Source: Pseudomonadota bacterium (GTDB lineage: Bacteria > Myxococcota_A > UBA796 > CAJQPC01). Taken from it: a stretch of DNA of 64,000 nucleotides. Location: the NCBI GenBank assembly GCA_024228935.1, contig JAAESX010000309.1:1-64000 (forward strand), read 5' to 3'. This document shows positions 37,099 to 49,164 of the stretch, in pieces. The notes below the pieces were generated by a model. It had not been told where the DNA came from. It was given only the letters and a program-made list of their open reading frames with translations, and did not search any database. Within the stretch, counting starts at the first letter, position 1, and each line of letters starts with the position of its first letter. The position numbers and the translations under genes were made by a program.

Positions 37099-38073
37099 AT
37101 GCCGAACGCCGAACTGAAGACGATGGAGCACGTCAGCACCTTTCGGAGGATCGCTGCCGTCGCCTGGGACCCGCCGCGGGATCCGACGATCTACGGGTCC
37201 GTGGAGATCCGGGCCGAGCGCCTGCTGGAGTGGATCGACCTTCGCCGTCGCGAGACCGGCCAGAAGATCACCATCACGCACGCGGTCGCCCGCGCGGTCG
37301 CCATCACGCTGAAGAAGCACCCGGACATCAACGCGTTCGTCCGGTGGGGCCAGCTCTACCAGCGCAAGAACGTCGATGTGTTCCTCCAGGTCGCGGTCCA
37401 GAACGAGGACAGCGTCGGCAAGGCGGACCTCTCGGGCCACTGCATCCGCAACGCGGACCAGAAGGACATCGGTCAGGTCGCCGAGGAGCTGCGCGCGGCC
37501 GCGAAGAAGATCCGGAAGGGCGATGACAAGGACTTCGAGCGGACCAAGGGTCAGGCGCAGATGCTGCCCGGCCTGGTGTTCCGGTTCCTGCTGAACGTGA
37601 TCGAGTTCCTGCAGTACACGCTGAACATCGACACCGGCTTCCTGGGCGCCCCCCGCGACCCGTTCGGCGCCGCGATGGTGACGTCGCTCGGCATGATGGG
37701 CGTGCGCACGGCGTGGGCTCCGTTCTTCCCGCAGGCGCGGACCGCGTTCATCCTGCTGGTCGGGAACGTCGAGGAGAAGCCGGTCGTCGAGGACGGCGCC
37801 ATCGTCATCCGCAAGCTGCTGGCGCTCAACGGGACCTTCGATCACCGCGTCGTCGACGGCTACCACGCGGCCCTCGTCAGCAAGGAGATCGTTCGCCTGC
37901 TCGAGAACCCGTCGATGCTGGAGTTCGAAGGAGGCCGGGCCGAGATGCTCGGCTCGGCGGACGCCACGACGGACCTGCCGACGCTGGATCTGGACACCGC
38001 GGCCATCGATGGGCACGTGGACGAGATCTCGCCGCCGCAGGATCCGACGGACCACGCAGGTGAGATTGTCTGA
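37099..38073 (+). CDS. 2-oxoacid dehydrogenase E2-type acyltransferase domain protein
   Basis: A 324-residue protein consisting only of an E2 catalytic (CAT-like) domain. It has TITHAVARAVAITLKKHPDINAFV near the N terminus and the active-site motif FDHRVVDGYHAAL near residue 249. There is no lipoyl domain and no E1/E3-binding domain, so it cannot act as a normal dehydrogenase core subunit. It may transfer acyl groups from a soluble carrier. It follows the phospholipase gene by 23 bases and converges on the next small lipoprotein. Confidence 0.85.
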   Translation: MPNAELKTMEHVSTFRRIAAVAWDPPRDPTIYGSVEIRAERLLEWIDLRRRETGQKITITHAVARAVAITLKKHPDINAFVRWGQLYQRKNVDVFLQVAVQNEDSVGKADLSGHCIRNADQKDIGQVAEELRAAAKKIRKGDDKDFERTKGQAQMLPGLVFRFLLNVIEFLQYTLNIDTGFLGAPRDPFGAAMVTSLGMMGVRTAWAPFFPQARTAFILLVGNVEEKPVVEDGAIVIRKLLALNGTFDHRVVDGYHAALVSKEIVRLLENPSMLEFEGGRAEMLGSADATTDLPTLDLDTAAIDGHVDEISPPQDPTDHAGEIV

Positions 38074-38092
38074 GGACGAGGGGAGGGGCTGA

Positions 38093-38106
38093 CCGGCGAC
38101 CGCCGG
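38093..38106. terminator. possible bidirectional hairpin
   Basis: CCGGC, loop GACC, GCCGG lies in the 46-base gap between two convergent genes. It has no U-tract on either strand, so it is only a weak terminator candidate. Confidence 0.25.
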
Positions 38107-38119
38107 CTACGCCCTAGCC

Positions 38120-38578
38120 TCAGCCAAAGCCCGACTGACAGTCCGATTGGTCCCAGTCGCCGCGCTCGACCGGCTCGACCCCCCAGGCGTCGACCTCGAT
38201 GGTCAGGCCGCCGTAGCTGGCCGCTCCACGCTCGCCGAACTCGAGCCCCTCGACGACCCACCACAGGGTGTTGTCCGGGCCGCGGTAGTGCAGTTCCATG
38301 TCGGGCTCGTGGTCCTCGACGCCCTCGACCTGGGCGATGCACTTCGCCGTCTCACGCGTGAGGATGAGGTCGGCGTCACAGGCTCGGTCGTCGTGCGGGC
38401 AGTAGTAGTCGACGATCATCTCGGGGGACTTCGCCGACAGCTGCCACAGCTCGTCGTCGTCGTAGCCGTAGCCCGCCTCGATCGTGTACAGGTCGCGGCA
38501 GTCGTCCGCGGTCAGCTCGGTCTCGGGGTCGTCGGGGACCTGGACCTCGTTGCAGGCCAGGGCGGCGAAAAGGAGCAT
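38120..38578 (-). CDS. small Cys-containing lipoprotein
   Basis: A 152-residue lipoprotein starting MLLFAALAC at 38578, with a strong ribosome site (GGAGGG, 4 bases before ATG). The mature part has six cysteines beyond the lipobox (DDCRDLY, YYCPHDDRAC, AKCIAQ, SDCQSG) and many Trp and Tyr residues. I know no family. It converges on the acyltransferase gene and diverges from the small gene at 38684. Confidence 0.7.
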   Translation of the reverse strand: MLLFAALACNEVQVPDDPETELTADDCRDLYTIEAGYGYDDDELWQLSAKSPEMIVDYYCPHDDRACDADLILTRETAKCIAQVEGVEDHEPDMELHYRGPDNTLWWVVEGLEFGERGAASYGGLTIEVDAWGVEPVERGDWDQSDCQSGFG

Positions 38579-38683
38579 GGAACCCTCCGGACCCGAGGAG
38601 CGTAGCCGACGCCGGCGCGCTTCGTGAAATGGACTGTAATCAAGGTCTGTGGGCGCCCGTCCGACGTGCTGTGCGGAGGGTCG

Positions 38684-38920
38684 ATGGTTCTGTTTCCCGC
38701 ATTCTTCGGCCCGGGCCCCGTGGGGGAAGCCGAGGTGGAGCCGTTGCTCCCCTTGGCCAGCTGTCACCTGCCCGACAGCCCCCACGCGGACCTGCCCTCC
38801 TCGCTCAACGAGGCGGCCGATCTGGCCAGCGTGCTGGTCGTGGTCCACATCACCTGCGTCGACAACCGGTTCACCTGGTTCTCCGGGCTGTCTTCGCTCG
38901 GGCAGCCGCTCAGTCCCTGA
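38684..38920 (+). CDS. small uncharacterised protein, paralogue of the next gene
   Basis: A 78-residue product from the ATG at 38684, preceded by GGAGGG. Its first 27 residues (MVLFPAFFGPGPVGEAE...LASC) align with the N terminus of the following gene at 12 of 27 positions, including LxP, PGPV and the final Cys. No function is known. The pair probably arose by tandem duplication, with this copy truncated or diverged after the shared segment. Confidence 0.55.
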   Translation: MVLFPAFFGPGPVGEAEVEPLLPLASCHLPDSPHADLPSSLNEAADLASVLVVVHITCVDNRFTWFSGLSSLGQPLSP

Positions 38921-38933
38921 CCACGAGGTCGCT

Positions 38934-39413
38934 GTGTTCCTGCTGCCCGTCCTGTTCATCCCGGGTCCCGTCCGTCAGGCCGCCCAGGCCACCGAACTCC
39001 AGCTGGTCGCCTGTCGGTCGAGTGGGCTGCCCGGGGTCTCCTACCGTGACTTCGAGGTCTTCCCGGCGAGCGCCATCGTGGTAGCCGACGACGTCGTGTT
39101 GATGCGCGAGGGCGCCGACACCCAGGTTCTGCGGTGCCGCCGGGGCCGCTCGGAGCCCTACGAGGACAGTGAGTTCTCGGACGCCGACAAGCAGGCGTTC
39201 ATCGACATGATCGAGGAGCACATGCGCGAGCACGAGGCCGAGAACCTGGCCGAGCTCGAGCGGTGGGAGTCGGCGTCGTACGCCCACCTGCGGCCGCGAG
39301 CCCGCGCCCTGGCCGAGGAGCTGGCGGCCATCGAGATCGAGATGCACCGGAGCTCTCTGGACGTCGACGCCGTGGTGGCCTCGCTGAGCGAGCAGCTGGG
39401 CCTGGCCGACTGA
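38934..39413 (+). CDS. uncharacterised protein
   Basis: A 159-residue protein from the GTG at 38934, 13 bases after the stop of its short paralogue. The N-terminal 70 residues are predicted beta strands (LLPVLFIPGPVRQAAQATELQLVAC, VFPASAIVVADDVVLMREG). The rest is an acidic coiled-coil-like helix (FIDMIEEHMREHEAENLAELERW, ALAEELAAIEIEMHRSS). I do not recognise a family. It is convergent with the large MopE gene (1 base apart). Confidence 0.6.
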   Translation: MFLLPVLFIPGPVRQAAQATELQLVACRSSGLPGVSYRDFEVFPASAIVVADDVVLMREGADTQVLRCRRGRSEPYEDSEFSDADKQAFIDMIEEHMREHEAENLAELERWESASYAHLRPRARALAEELAAIEIEMHRSSLDVDAVVASLSEQLGLAD

Positions 39414-39414
39414 T

Positions 39415-41925
<2,511 letters not shown>

Positions 41926-41976
41926 GTGGTGAAGCTATCCTCGGAACCTCGACGTCGCCCCGGTGTCTCTTCGTCC

Positions 41977-42531
<555 letters not shown>

Positions 42532-42540
42532 CCTGGGCCG

Positions 42541-42981
42541 GTGAAGCGCTGGCAGCCCATCGTCGTCGGACTCGCGCTGTTCGGCGCCGTCCTTGCGTTC
42601 GTGGACGCCGTTCGGGACAGCCGGGACGCCGAGGTGGGGCTGGTCGTGGCGAACGTCGACACCGTCCGCTCCACCGTGCTGGCGGTCGAGGACACGCTCG
42701 GCACTCCGCCCCGGCGCTGCGGCAGCCAGGACACCGCGCTCACGGCCGTGGCCAGCGAGGACGAGGCGGTGCGCATCTCCATCGGAGCCTGTGCCCAGCA
42801 GACCACCGGTCGGGAGGAGGGCCCGGGGCCGATCTGGATGGAGGTCGCGCCGGGCGGCGTCGACTTCACGGTGCATGGCCTGGCCAGGTCGACGGACGGC
42901 GTGGTCCACATCCGAGCCAGCCGGCTCCAGGCGGCCGAGGTCGAGGAAGGCTCCACGCAGGATGGCGCCGGGAGTCCGTAG
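42541..42981 (+). CDS. uncharacterised membrane-anchored protein
   Basis: A 146-residue protein from a GTG at 42541, nine bases after the YkuD gene, so probably the same operon. It has an N-terminal signal anchor (KRWQPIVVGLALFGAVLAFV) and an extracytoplasmic beta-rich part with two cysteines (RRCGSQD, IGACAQQ). No family is recognised. Confidence 0.6.
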   Translation: MKRWQPIVVGLALFGAVLAFVDAVRDSRDAEVGLVVANVDTVRSTVLAVEDTLGTPPRRCGSQDTALTAVASEDEAVRISIGACAQQTTGREEGPGPIWMEVAPGGVDFTVHGLARSTDGVVHIRASRLQAAEVEEGSTQDGAGSP

Positions 42982-43037
42982 CTCGCGGGGGCCACAACGA
43001 GGCCCCCTCGCTGCTCGCCCTTGTCTCGGGAGACTCG

Positions 43038-44300
43038 TCACAGACCCTCGAAGATCCCCACCGGACGCCAGGCCCGCGCGGCCCACTCGGCCTCGTTGTG
43101 TTCGGCGTTCGGCTCGTGCCAGTGCCACAGGTCCGACTCCCAGGTCCAGCCGGTCGCGGCCGCCGTGTCCGCGAACTGCCTCGTGACACAGTAGTTGTCC
43201 CAGTCCTCGCTGTCGTCGTCGACGCCGTCGCCGTCGCTGTCCACGCATGTGATGGTCGGGCCGCCGCTGTCGACGAAGACGGCGACGTCGACGTACCCCT
43301 CGGCGTAGCGCTCGATCATCGTCTCGTTCGACAGCCCGATCGAGCCCCATCCCAGGGTCCCGCTCATCGAGCCGGCGAAGTCCCAGTCGTCGGGCTGGGT
43401 CTGTGCGATGTGCAGCGACACCAGGCCGCCCAGGCTGCTGCCCATCGTCCCGCGGGTCTCGGCCGCGCCGTACTCGTCCTCGACCAGAATACGAACAGTT
43501 CCAAGGACATAGTTCGCGTAGTCGTCCGCATCGCCGCCGTAGGTGCCGCCGATGTCGTCCTGGACGTGCGTGTACTCCTCGAACCGATCCGAGGTGTTGT
43601 CGATGCCGATGGCCATCGTCCCAGCGCTCAGGTTCGGCGCGAGATCCCATCCGCCCCAGATCGCGTCCGGGTCGAACAGGTTCTGTCCGTCGTGCACGTA
43701 CAGTTGGTGGGTGACCGCTCCGGTCGGGACCCACACCCGGATGGTACGCCCGGGCATGTTCGTGTCGCCCACCTCGAACCACCGCTCGAGGTGAGCCCCG
43801 GTGCCTTCGACGAGCGAATACTCGCCGTACTGGTCATAGCCATAGGCTCGGGACCAGGGGTCCGCGTGGTGCTCGCCGTCGACGACGACCTTGTACAGAT
43901 CGCCCGCGGTCGCGTCGCGCTCGAGCCACCACAGACCGTTGTCCAGCGCCATGTCCTGGGGCTCCCAGTCGTTCATGTCGCCGGCGAGCTGGACCGTGGA
44001 CCAGCCCTGGTCCGGCAGGGCGAAGACCCAGGTCGATGCGTCCGCGAGCGGCCACCCGCCCGAGCTCGACACCGTCTGCATGCCGTCCTGGACGTCCTCG
44101 TCACCCGCGACCATCGCGTCGAACACCGCCCGGTCACCGATATCGGTGTCGGTGTCGGTGTCGGTGTCGCTGTCGGCATCGGCGTCGGCGTCCGTGTCGC
44201 TGTCGGCGTCCGCGTCCGTGTCCGCGTCGGTCTCCGAGGGGACTGGGTCGTCGAGCCCGACGTCGGTCAGACTGGTGCAGGCGAGCAGCGGCAGAGTCAT
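43038..44300 (-). CDS. esterase lipoprotein with N-terminal E-set domain
   Basis: A 420-residue lipoprotein (MTLPLLAC from the ATG at 44300, overlapping the upstream stop as ATGA). A 30-residue Asp/Ala/Thr/Ser repeat linker comes first. A CBM48-like E-set domain (TVQLAGDMNDWEPQDM...GDLYKVVVDG) follows. The alpha/beta-hydrolase domain is of the esterase-D/enterochelin-esterase type: nucleophile Ser in MGSSLGG, Asp in FVDSGG, His in NAEHNEAEWA. It hydrolyses an ester outside the inner membrane; the substrate is unknown. The linker is encoded by 6-bp repeats that could change length without loss of frame. Confidence 0.85.
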   Translation of the reverse strand: MTLPLLACTSLTDVGLDDPVPSETDADTDADADSDTDADADADSDTDTDTDTDIGDRAVFDAMVAGDEDVQDGMQTVSSSGGWPLADASTWVFALPDQGWSTVQLAGDMNDWEPQDMALDNGLWWLERDATAGDLYKVVVDGEHHADPWSRAYGYDQYGEYSLVEGTGAHLERWFEVGDTNMPGRTIRVWVPTGAVTHQLYVHDGQNLFDPDAIWGGWDLAPNLSAGTMAIGIDNTSDRFEEYTHVQDDIGGTYGGDADDYANYVLGTVRILVEDEYGAAETRGTMGSSLGGLVSLHIAQTQPDDWDFAGSMSGTLGWGSIGLSNETMIERYAEGYVDVAVFVDSGGPTITCVDSDGDGVDDDSEDWDNYCVTRQFADTAAATGWTWESDLWHWHEPNAEHNEAEWAARAWRPVGIFEGL

Positions 44301-45538
44301 GCGTTCTCCGAGGCGGCCAGGCGACCGTCGAGGATCCAGAGGCGGTCCTGGCCCCACGTGGACCAGTCGGTGTCCGGACCGGTGAGGCGGAAGCTCGGCA
44401 CGCCCCACAGCCCGAGATCCACCAGTAGAAGACGGTTCTCCTCGACCATCTGCTGCCAGTCCGGCGCCTCGAACGACGCCTGTACGGCGGCCCAGTCCAG
44501 GCCGAAGGGCTCGGTCAGGGCGCGCATGCCCGCGTCGCTCTTCACCTCGAGGCCCTCGCCCCAGATGCCGTGGAGCGCAGCCTGCAGGTACTCGAAGCCC
44601 CGGTCTCCGGTCAGCGTATAGGCGGCGAGGACGCGCTCGACCCCGCCGCCCAGCGGGTCGCAGATACGTCCGAAGGGGATGTCGTGTCGCCGGGCCTCGC
44701 GGGCCGCGTCGAACAACAGGGCCATGCGCTTGCGGCGTGGCGCGGGCACCCCTCGCATCACCATCGGGAGGATGGGATGGACGACGAGCTCCAGGTCGTG
44801 GCGCTGCACCAGCTCGCCGATGCGATCGATGGCCAGGTAGCTGTACGGACTCCGGGCCGACAGCCAGACCTCGAGCCGCGTCCCGGTCAGCGGACGGAGT
44901 GCCACCGGCTCGATGGTGTTCCCCGAGCCTGCGGAGAACCCCGCCAGTCGGTCCTCGAGCGAGGCCAGGCGCCCGACGTTCCAGTACTGCTGGCCGGCGT
45001 ACGTGAGCACGCCGGGCAGGTAGTGGCCCTCACCGTGCAGCCGGTCCAGGTTGGCGTCGAGGACCGCCTGGTCCGGTCCCGAGCCGGTCAGGGTGCCGCC
45101 GCTGAACAGCGTCGCGCCGAGCTCGGCCGCTTTGTCGAGGAACGCCCGTCCGTCGAGGCCGACGAGCTGCCCGTGGGCGGCGGCGACACTGGATGGGTCG
45201 GGCGGATGGGTCGGGATCTCCAGCCCGTACGCCTGCGCGAGCTCGGCGGCGTCGCGAAGCGCCCAGGCCGCGTAGTTCCCGGGCTGGGACACGGCTTCGC
45301 GGTCGGGTGGGGCGATGACGTGGCAGGACAGCTCGACGTCGTAGCGGTCCAGGAAGCCTGGCAGCGCCAGGGCGAGCAGCCAGGCGTGCGGGCTGTCCGC
45401 GCGGAACCAGAAGCGCACCCGATGCGGGGCTCCGGTCGTCTTGCGCCACCACTCGCGGCGGCTCTCCTCTCGGCCGATTCGGGCCTCGCCGACGAGCCAG
45501 TCCGCGAAGACCGGCTGGATGGCGCCTTTCAGGCTCAG
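44297..45538 (-). CDS. double DsbA-fold protein (HCCA isomerase/kappa-GST-like)
   Basis: About 413 residues with two tandem thioredoxin-like DsbA domains. The first begins RVRFWFRADSPHAWLLAL and the second LEVWLSARSPYSYLAID. Both have Ser-Pro in place of the CxxC redox pair, as in 2-hydroxychromene-2-carboxylate isomerase and kappa-class glutathione transferases. The second ends with GLWGVPSFRL. The start is uncertain. Residues upstream of the first GTG (45418) look coding (GREESRREWWRKTTGAPHR), but the frame has no ATG, GTG or TTG there. A CTG at 45538, overlapping the SDR stop, may be the true start. Confidence 0.78.
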   Translation of the reverse strand: MSLKGAIQPVFADWLVGEARIGREESRREWWRKTTGAPHRVRFWFRADSPHAWLLALALPGFLDRYDVELSCHVIAPPDREAVSQPGNYAAWALRDAAELAQAYGLEIPTHPPDPSSVAAAHGQLVGLDGRAFLDKAAELGATLFSGGTLTGSGPDQAVLDANLDRLHGEGHYLPGVLTYAGQQYWNVGRLASLEDRLAGFSAGSGNTIEPVALRPLTGTRLEVWLSARSPYSYLAIDRIGELVQRHDLELVVHPILPMVMRGVPAPRRKRMALLFDAAREARRHDIPFGRICDPLGGGVERVLAAYTLTGDRGFEYLQAALHGIWGEGLEVKSDAGMRALTEPFGLDWAAVQASFEAPDWQQMVEENRLLLVDLGLWGVPSFRLTGPDTDWSTWGQDRLWILDGRLAASENA

Positions 45539-46323
45539 GCCACGATCCCTTCGCCGCCGTCGATGCGGATGACGTTGCCGGTCATCCACGACAGCCCCGG
45601 TCGCGCCAGGTCGACCAGCGCGCTGGCGACGTCGTCGGGCTGGGTGATCCGGCCGGACGGGTTGCGGCGGAGCGCGGTCTCGACGATGTCGTCGTTGCCC
45701 GGGATCTTCCGCAGCGCCGGGGTGTCGGTCACGCCCGCCATGATGGCGTTGCAGCGGATGCCCATCGGGGCGAGCTCCACGGCCAGCTGCCGGGTGTGGC
45801 TCTCCAGCGCCGCCTTCGCCGCGCTCACCGCGCCATACGTCGGGAAGACGATGACGCTGCCCGAGCTGGTCATCGAGAAGATGCGCCCGCCCGAGCCCAT
45901 CAGCTCGCGGTCGACCAGGTCGCGGCTCCACCAGATGAGCGAGTTCGCCATGACCTCCAGAGTCATGGTGAGCTGCCTTGGTTTCAGGTTCCGACCCTCG
46001 CCCACGAACGAGAGCAGGCTCCCGAAGGCCAGCGAGTGCAGCAGCACCTCGACCGTTCCGCCCTGCAGCGCGACCGTCTCGGCGATGGCGTCGAGCACCT
46101 CGGCTCGCCGGTCGTCGTCCGCGGCGTTGACGTTGAACAGGCGGCAGAGCCGGCCCTCGGCTTCGACGTCGGCCTGGACCGCCAGGGCGTTCGGCAGCGT
46201 GACCTTGCGGTCCAGGTGCACGCCCAGGATGTCGTAGCCGGCCTTCGCGAAGTGCCGGCACGTCGCGGCTCCGAACCCGGAGCTTGCGCCCAGGACCAGG
46301 ATCCAGCGACGGCCGTCCGACAT
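45535..46323 (-). CDS. short-chain dehydrogenase, enoyl-ACP reductase (FabI)-like
   Basis: A 262-residue SDR. The NAD(P) motif is GASSGFGAA. The catalytic Tyr and Lys are spaced by six residues (YGAVSAAK), the spacing typical of FabI enoyl-ACP reductases rather than the YxxxK of classical SDRs. The downstream segments ELAPMGIRCNAIMAG and ITQPDDVA also follow FabI. It probably reduces an enoyl thioester. Its ATG overlaps the PPIase stop by one base (TGATG), and its stop overlaps the next gene. Confidence 0.85.
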   Translation of the reverse strand: MSDGRRWILVLGASSGFGAATCRHFAKAGYDILGVHLDRKVTLPNALAVQADVEAEGRLCRLFNVNAADDDRRAEVLDAIAETVALQGGTVEVLLHSLAFGSLLSFVGEGRNLKPRQLTMTLEVMANSLIWWSRDLVDRELMGSGGRIFSMTSSGSVIVFPTYGAVSAAKAALESHTRQLAVELAPMGIRCNAIMAGVTDTPALRKIPGNDDIVETALRRNPSGRITQPDDVASALVDLARPGLSWMTGNVIRIDGGEGIVA

Positions 46324-47195
46324 CAGTGACCCTCGCCGGGGCCGTGGTCGTGACCGGCGTGGTCCTCGGCCGCGGGGGCAGCCTCGGGCGCGCCGAGGGT
46401 GGCCTCGGCCGGAGCGCTCGCCTCGCGCAGCTCGGTCACGTAGTCACGCACGACCTCCTGCTGGACGGTGGGCTTGATCTCGGCCTTGACGTCCTCGAAG
46501 GGGACGAGCTCGCGGACGTCGACGACGTTGAGCACCAGGTAGGCGCCGCCCGGGACCTCGATGGGTCCGATGACCGCACCGGCGGCTGCGCCTTCCAGGG
46601 CACCGGCCAGCTGCGGGGGCATGTCCTTCTTGCTGACCCAGCCGATCTCGCCGCCGTTCTCCTTGGCGCGCGGGTCGATGGACAGCTCGCCGGCGACCGC
46701 GGCCCAGTCGGCCCCGGGTGCGCTGGCCTTGTCGAAGGCGGCCTGCGCCGAGGCGGCGTCCTGCACCACGATCTGGCGGATGTTGACCTCGTCCTTCCGG
46801 AACTGGACCTTGTGGCTCTCGTACCACTCCTGCAGGGCGGCATCGCTGGTCCGCTCGTCGGCGATCTGGCGCAAGAGCGCCTCGACCAGGGCCTCGCGCT
46901 CGGCGATGACGAGCATGGCCTTGACGTCCTCGTCCTGGTGCACGTTCAGCTTCAGGGCTTCCTGGTAGAGCGTGTCCTGGACGATGACCTGGTCCTTCAG
47001 CTGGTCGATGGCGCCCTGCTCCTCGAGCTGGGTGCGGACCTCGGCCGGCATCGCGCGCAGGTGGGCGTCGAGCATGCTCTGCGTCACGTTCTTGCCGTTG
47101 ATGGTCTCGAGGGTCTCGCCCGTGCGGGGCAGGTCGCCCGGGACGCGCTCGGGCGCTTCGGGCTGGCAGGCGAGGAGGCTCAGAAGAGCGAACAT
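46323..47195 (-). CDS. parvulin-type peptidyl-prolyl isomerase lipoprotein
   Basis: A 290-residue lipoprotein (MFALLSLLAC at 47195, with AGGAAG as ribosome site). It has a SurA/PrsA-type N-terminal helical region (NGKNVTQSMLDAHLRAMPAEVR) and a parvulin rotamase domain (VNIRQIVVQDAASAQAAFDKA, LSIDPRAKENGGEIGWVSKKDMPPQLAGAL, VPGGAYLVLNVVD). The tail is His-rich (DHAGHDHGPGEGH) and may bind metal. It assists folding of exported proteins and heads a four-gene overlapping operon. Confidence 0.9.
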   Translation of the reverse strand: MFALLSLLACQPEAPERVPGDLPRTGETLETINGKNVTQSMLDAHLRAMPAEVRTQLEEQGAIDQLKDQVIVQDTLYQEALKLNVHQDEDVKAMLVIAEREALVEALLRQIADERTSDAALQEWYESHKVQFRKDEVNIRQIVVQDAASAQAAFDKASAPGADWAAVAGELSIDPRAKENGGEIGWVSKKDMPPQLAGALEGAAAGAVIGPIEVPGGAYLVLNVVDVRELVPFEDVKAEIKPTVQQEVVRDYVTELREASAPAEATLGAPEAAPAAEDHAGHDHGPGEGH

Positions 47196-47332
47196 GGGGC
47201 TTCCTGGATGCGGGACCCGGCGTTGTAACGCCTGTCCCGCACGTTGCACGTCTGCAACACAGGCGTGGTGGAGCTGCAACGGGTCGGCGGGCGCTGCGTG
47301 CGATTCCAGGGGGTTGGAGGCTGGCACGGCGG

Positions 47333-48246
47333 TTGCTCTTCCGAGGGGCGAGCCCTCAGTGGAGGACGAAGGCGATGAAGCTCGGGGTTTTCGACTACCT
47401 GCAGAAGCCCGTCGAGAACGAGGCCTGCCGCGCCGTGGTCGCCAAGGCGCTCGAGCACGGTCGGCTCGACCGCGAGAACCGCTGGCTCCGCTCGCAGAGC
47501 ATCGACGACGCGACGGTCATCGCCGAGAGTCCAGGGATGAAGCGGGTCCTGGCGCTGGCTCGCCGGGCGGCACGCTCGACGGCCACCGTGCTGATCCAGG
47601 GTCCGAGCGGCAGCGGCAAGGAGGTCGTGGCCCGCACGGTCCACGTCCACAGCCACCGCGGTGACGCGCCGTTCGAGGCGGTGAACTGCAAGGCGCTGGC
47701 GCCTGGCGTGCTCGAGAGCGAGCTGTTCGGCCACGAGAAGGGGGCGTACACCGGAGCGCACGCGGCTCGGCCCGGCCTGTTCGAGCGGGCGCATGGCGGC
47801 ACCGTGTTCCTCGACGAGTTCGGCGACATCGACGCCGAGTTCCAGGCGAAGCTGCTGCGGGTCCTGCAGGAGTCCGAGGTCCAGCGTGTCGGTGCGGCGG
47901 CCCCGAGGCCCGTCGATGTGCGGGTCGTGGCGGCGACGAACAAGGACCTGCGGGCCGAGGTCGCCGCCGGCCGGTTCCGCGAAGACCTGTACTTCCGGCT
48001 GGCGGTCGTGCCCATCAACGTGCCGCCCTTGAGCGAGCGGCGCGAGGACGTGCTGCCGCTGGCCCGGCACTTCCTGGCGCTGTGCTGCCGGGGACGCTCG
48101 CCGACGTGCTCGACGCCGCCACTCGAGCCGCCATCCGCCAGGCCCTCGTCGAGACGGGCGGGCGCCGGGCCGCCGCGGCTTCGCGGCTCGGCATCGAACG
48201 GACCACGCTGTACCGGTTGATGCGGCGCCTGGGCGTGGAGTCTTGA
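47333..48246 (+). pseudogene. decayed NtrC-type sigma-54 activator
   Basis: Only the end of a receiver domain remains (MKLGVFDYLQKPVENEACRAVV). There is no room for its first 80 residues before the divergent PPIase gene. The AAA+ core has Walker A QGPSGSGKE, GAYTGA for sigma-54 contact and FLDEFGD, up to LARHFLAL. The frame then changes near the GGGG at 48090-48093. The sequence jumps directly to a Fis-type HTH (RRAAAASRLGIERTTLYRLMRRLGVES, stop at 48246). The WPGNVREL region is missing. So there is N-terminal loss, an internal deletion and a shift. It is probably a true pseudogene. Confidence 0.82.
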
Positions 48247-48272
48247 GGCCCTGGCCGGGATAGGGCAGGGGG

Positions 48273-49136
48273 GTGACCGAGCGCACCCTCGACTTCGCTG
48301 ACCACCGCCGGAAGCTCGGCGAGAACCGGTACGTCTACCCGGTGGTGTCTCGCCGCTCGAAGGGCCTGTCCATCGGGGTGAACCTGAACCCGGACACGGT
48401 CTGCAACTTCGACTGTCCGTACTGCCAGGTCGACCGCCTGACCCCGCCGCGCTGGAAGACGGTCGACCTGCAGGTCCTGCACGACGAGCTCGACTCGCTC
48501 CTGACGCTCTGCACCAGCGGCCACCTGTGGGAGACGGCGCCCTTCGACACGACGGCCGAGCCGCTGCGGCGCGTCAACGACGTCGCGTTCGCCGGTGACG
48601 GAGAGCCCACCTCGTTCTCGGGGTTCCCCGACGCGGTCGCGCTGGTGGGCCAGCTGCTCCGGAGACACGACCTTTCCGGTGTCCGACCCATCGTGCTGAC
48701 CAACGCCACGCTGCTCCAGAGGCCCCGGGTCCGCGAGGGCCTGCGCGCGCTCGATGCGCTCGATGGCCGCGTCTGGGCCAAGCTGGACGCCGGCACCGAG
48801 CCCTACTTCCAGTTCGTCGACGGCACCTCGCTCCCGTTCGAGCGCGTGCTGAAGAACCTGGAGTGGTGCGCCTCGGAGCGCCCGCTCGTCATCCAGGCCA
48901 TGTTCCTGCGGCTGTGGGACCTCGGCCCCTCGGACGAGGAAGTCGCCGCCTGGCTGGCGTGTCTTCAGCGCATCGCCGCCGCCGGAACCATCGAGCTCGT
49001 CCAGGTCTACAGCATCGCCCGGCACCCGGCGCGCCCCGTGCTCCAGCACCTGCCTGTCGCCGAGCTCGAACTCATCGCGGACGGCGTCCGCTCGCTCGGC
49101 CTGAACGCCGAGGTCTACGCCGGACGCCCGACGTGA
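48273..49136 (+). CDS. radical SAM protein
   Basis: A 287-residue radical SAM enzyme. The [4Fe-4S] motif is Cys44-x3-Cys48-x2-Cys51 (CNFDCPYC), followed by GDGEPTSF, the SAM-binding Gly-rich segment. The N terminus (RRKLGENRYVYPVVSRRSKGLSIGVNLNP) resembles the small wyosine-like radical SAM group. The substrate is unknown. The start is a GTG at 48273, 26 bases after the broken regulator. Confidence 0.88.
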   Translation: MTERTLDFADHRRKLGENRYVYPVVSRRSKGLSIGVNLNPDTVCNFDCPYCQVDRLTPPRWKTVDLQVLHDELDSLLTLCTSGHLWETAPFDTTAEPLRRVNDVAFAGDGEPTSFSGFPDAVALVGQLLRRHDLSGVRPIVLTNATLLQRPRVREGLRALDALDGRVWAKLDAGTEPYFQFVDGTSLPFERVLKNLEWCASERPLVIQAMFLRLWDLGPSDEEVAAWLACLQRIAAAGTIELVQVYSIARHPARPVLQHLPVAELELIADGVRSLGLNAEVYAGRPT

Positions 49137-49164
49137 CACCCTTCACCAGCCATCGGAGCTGACC

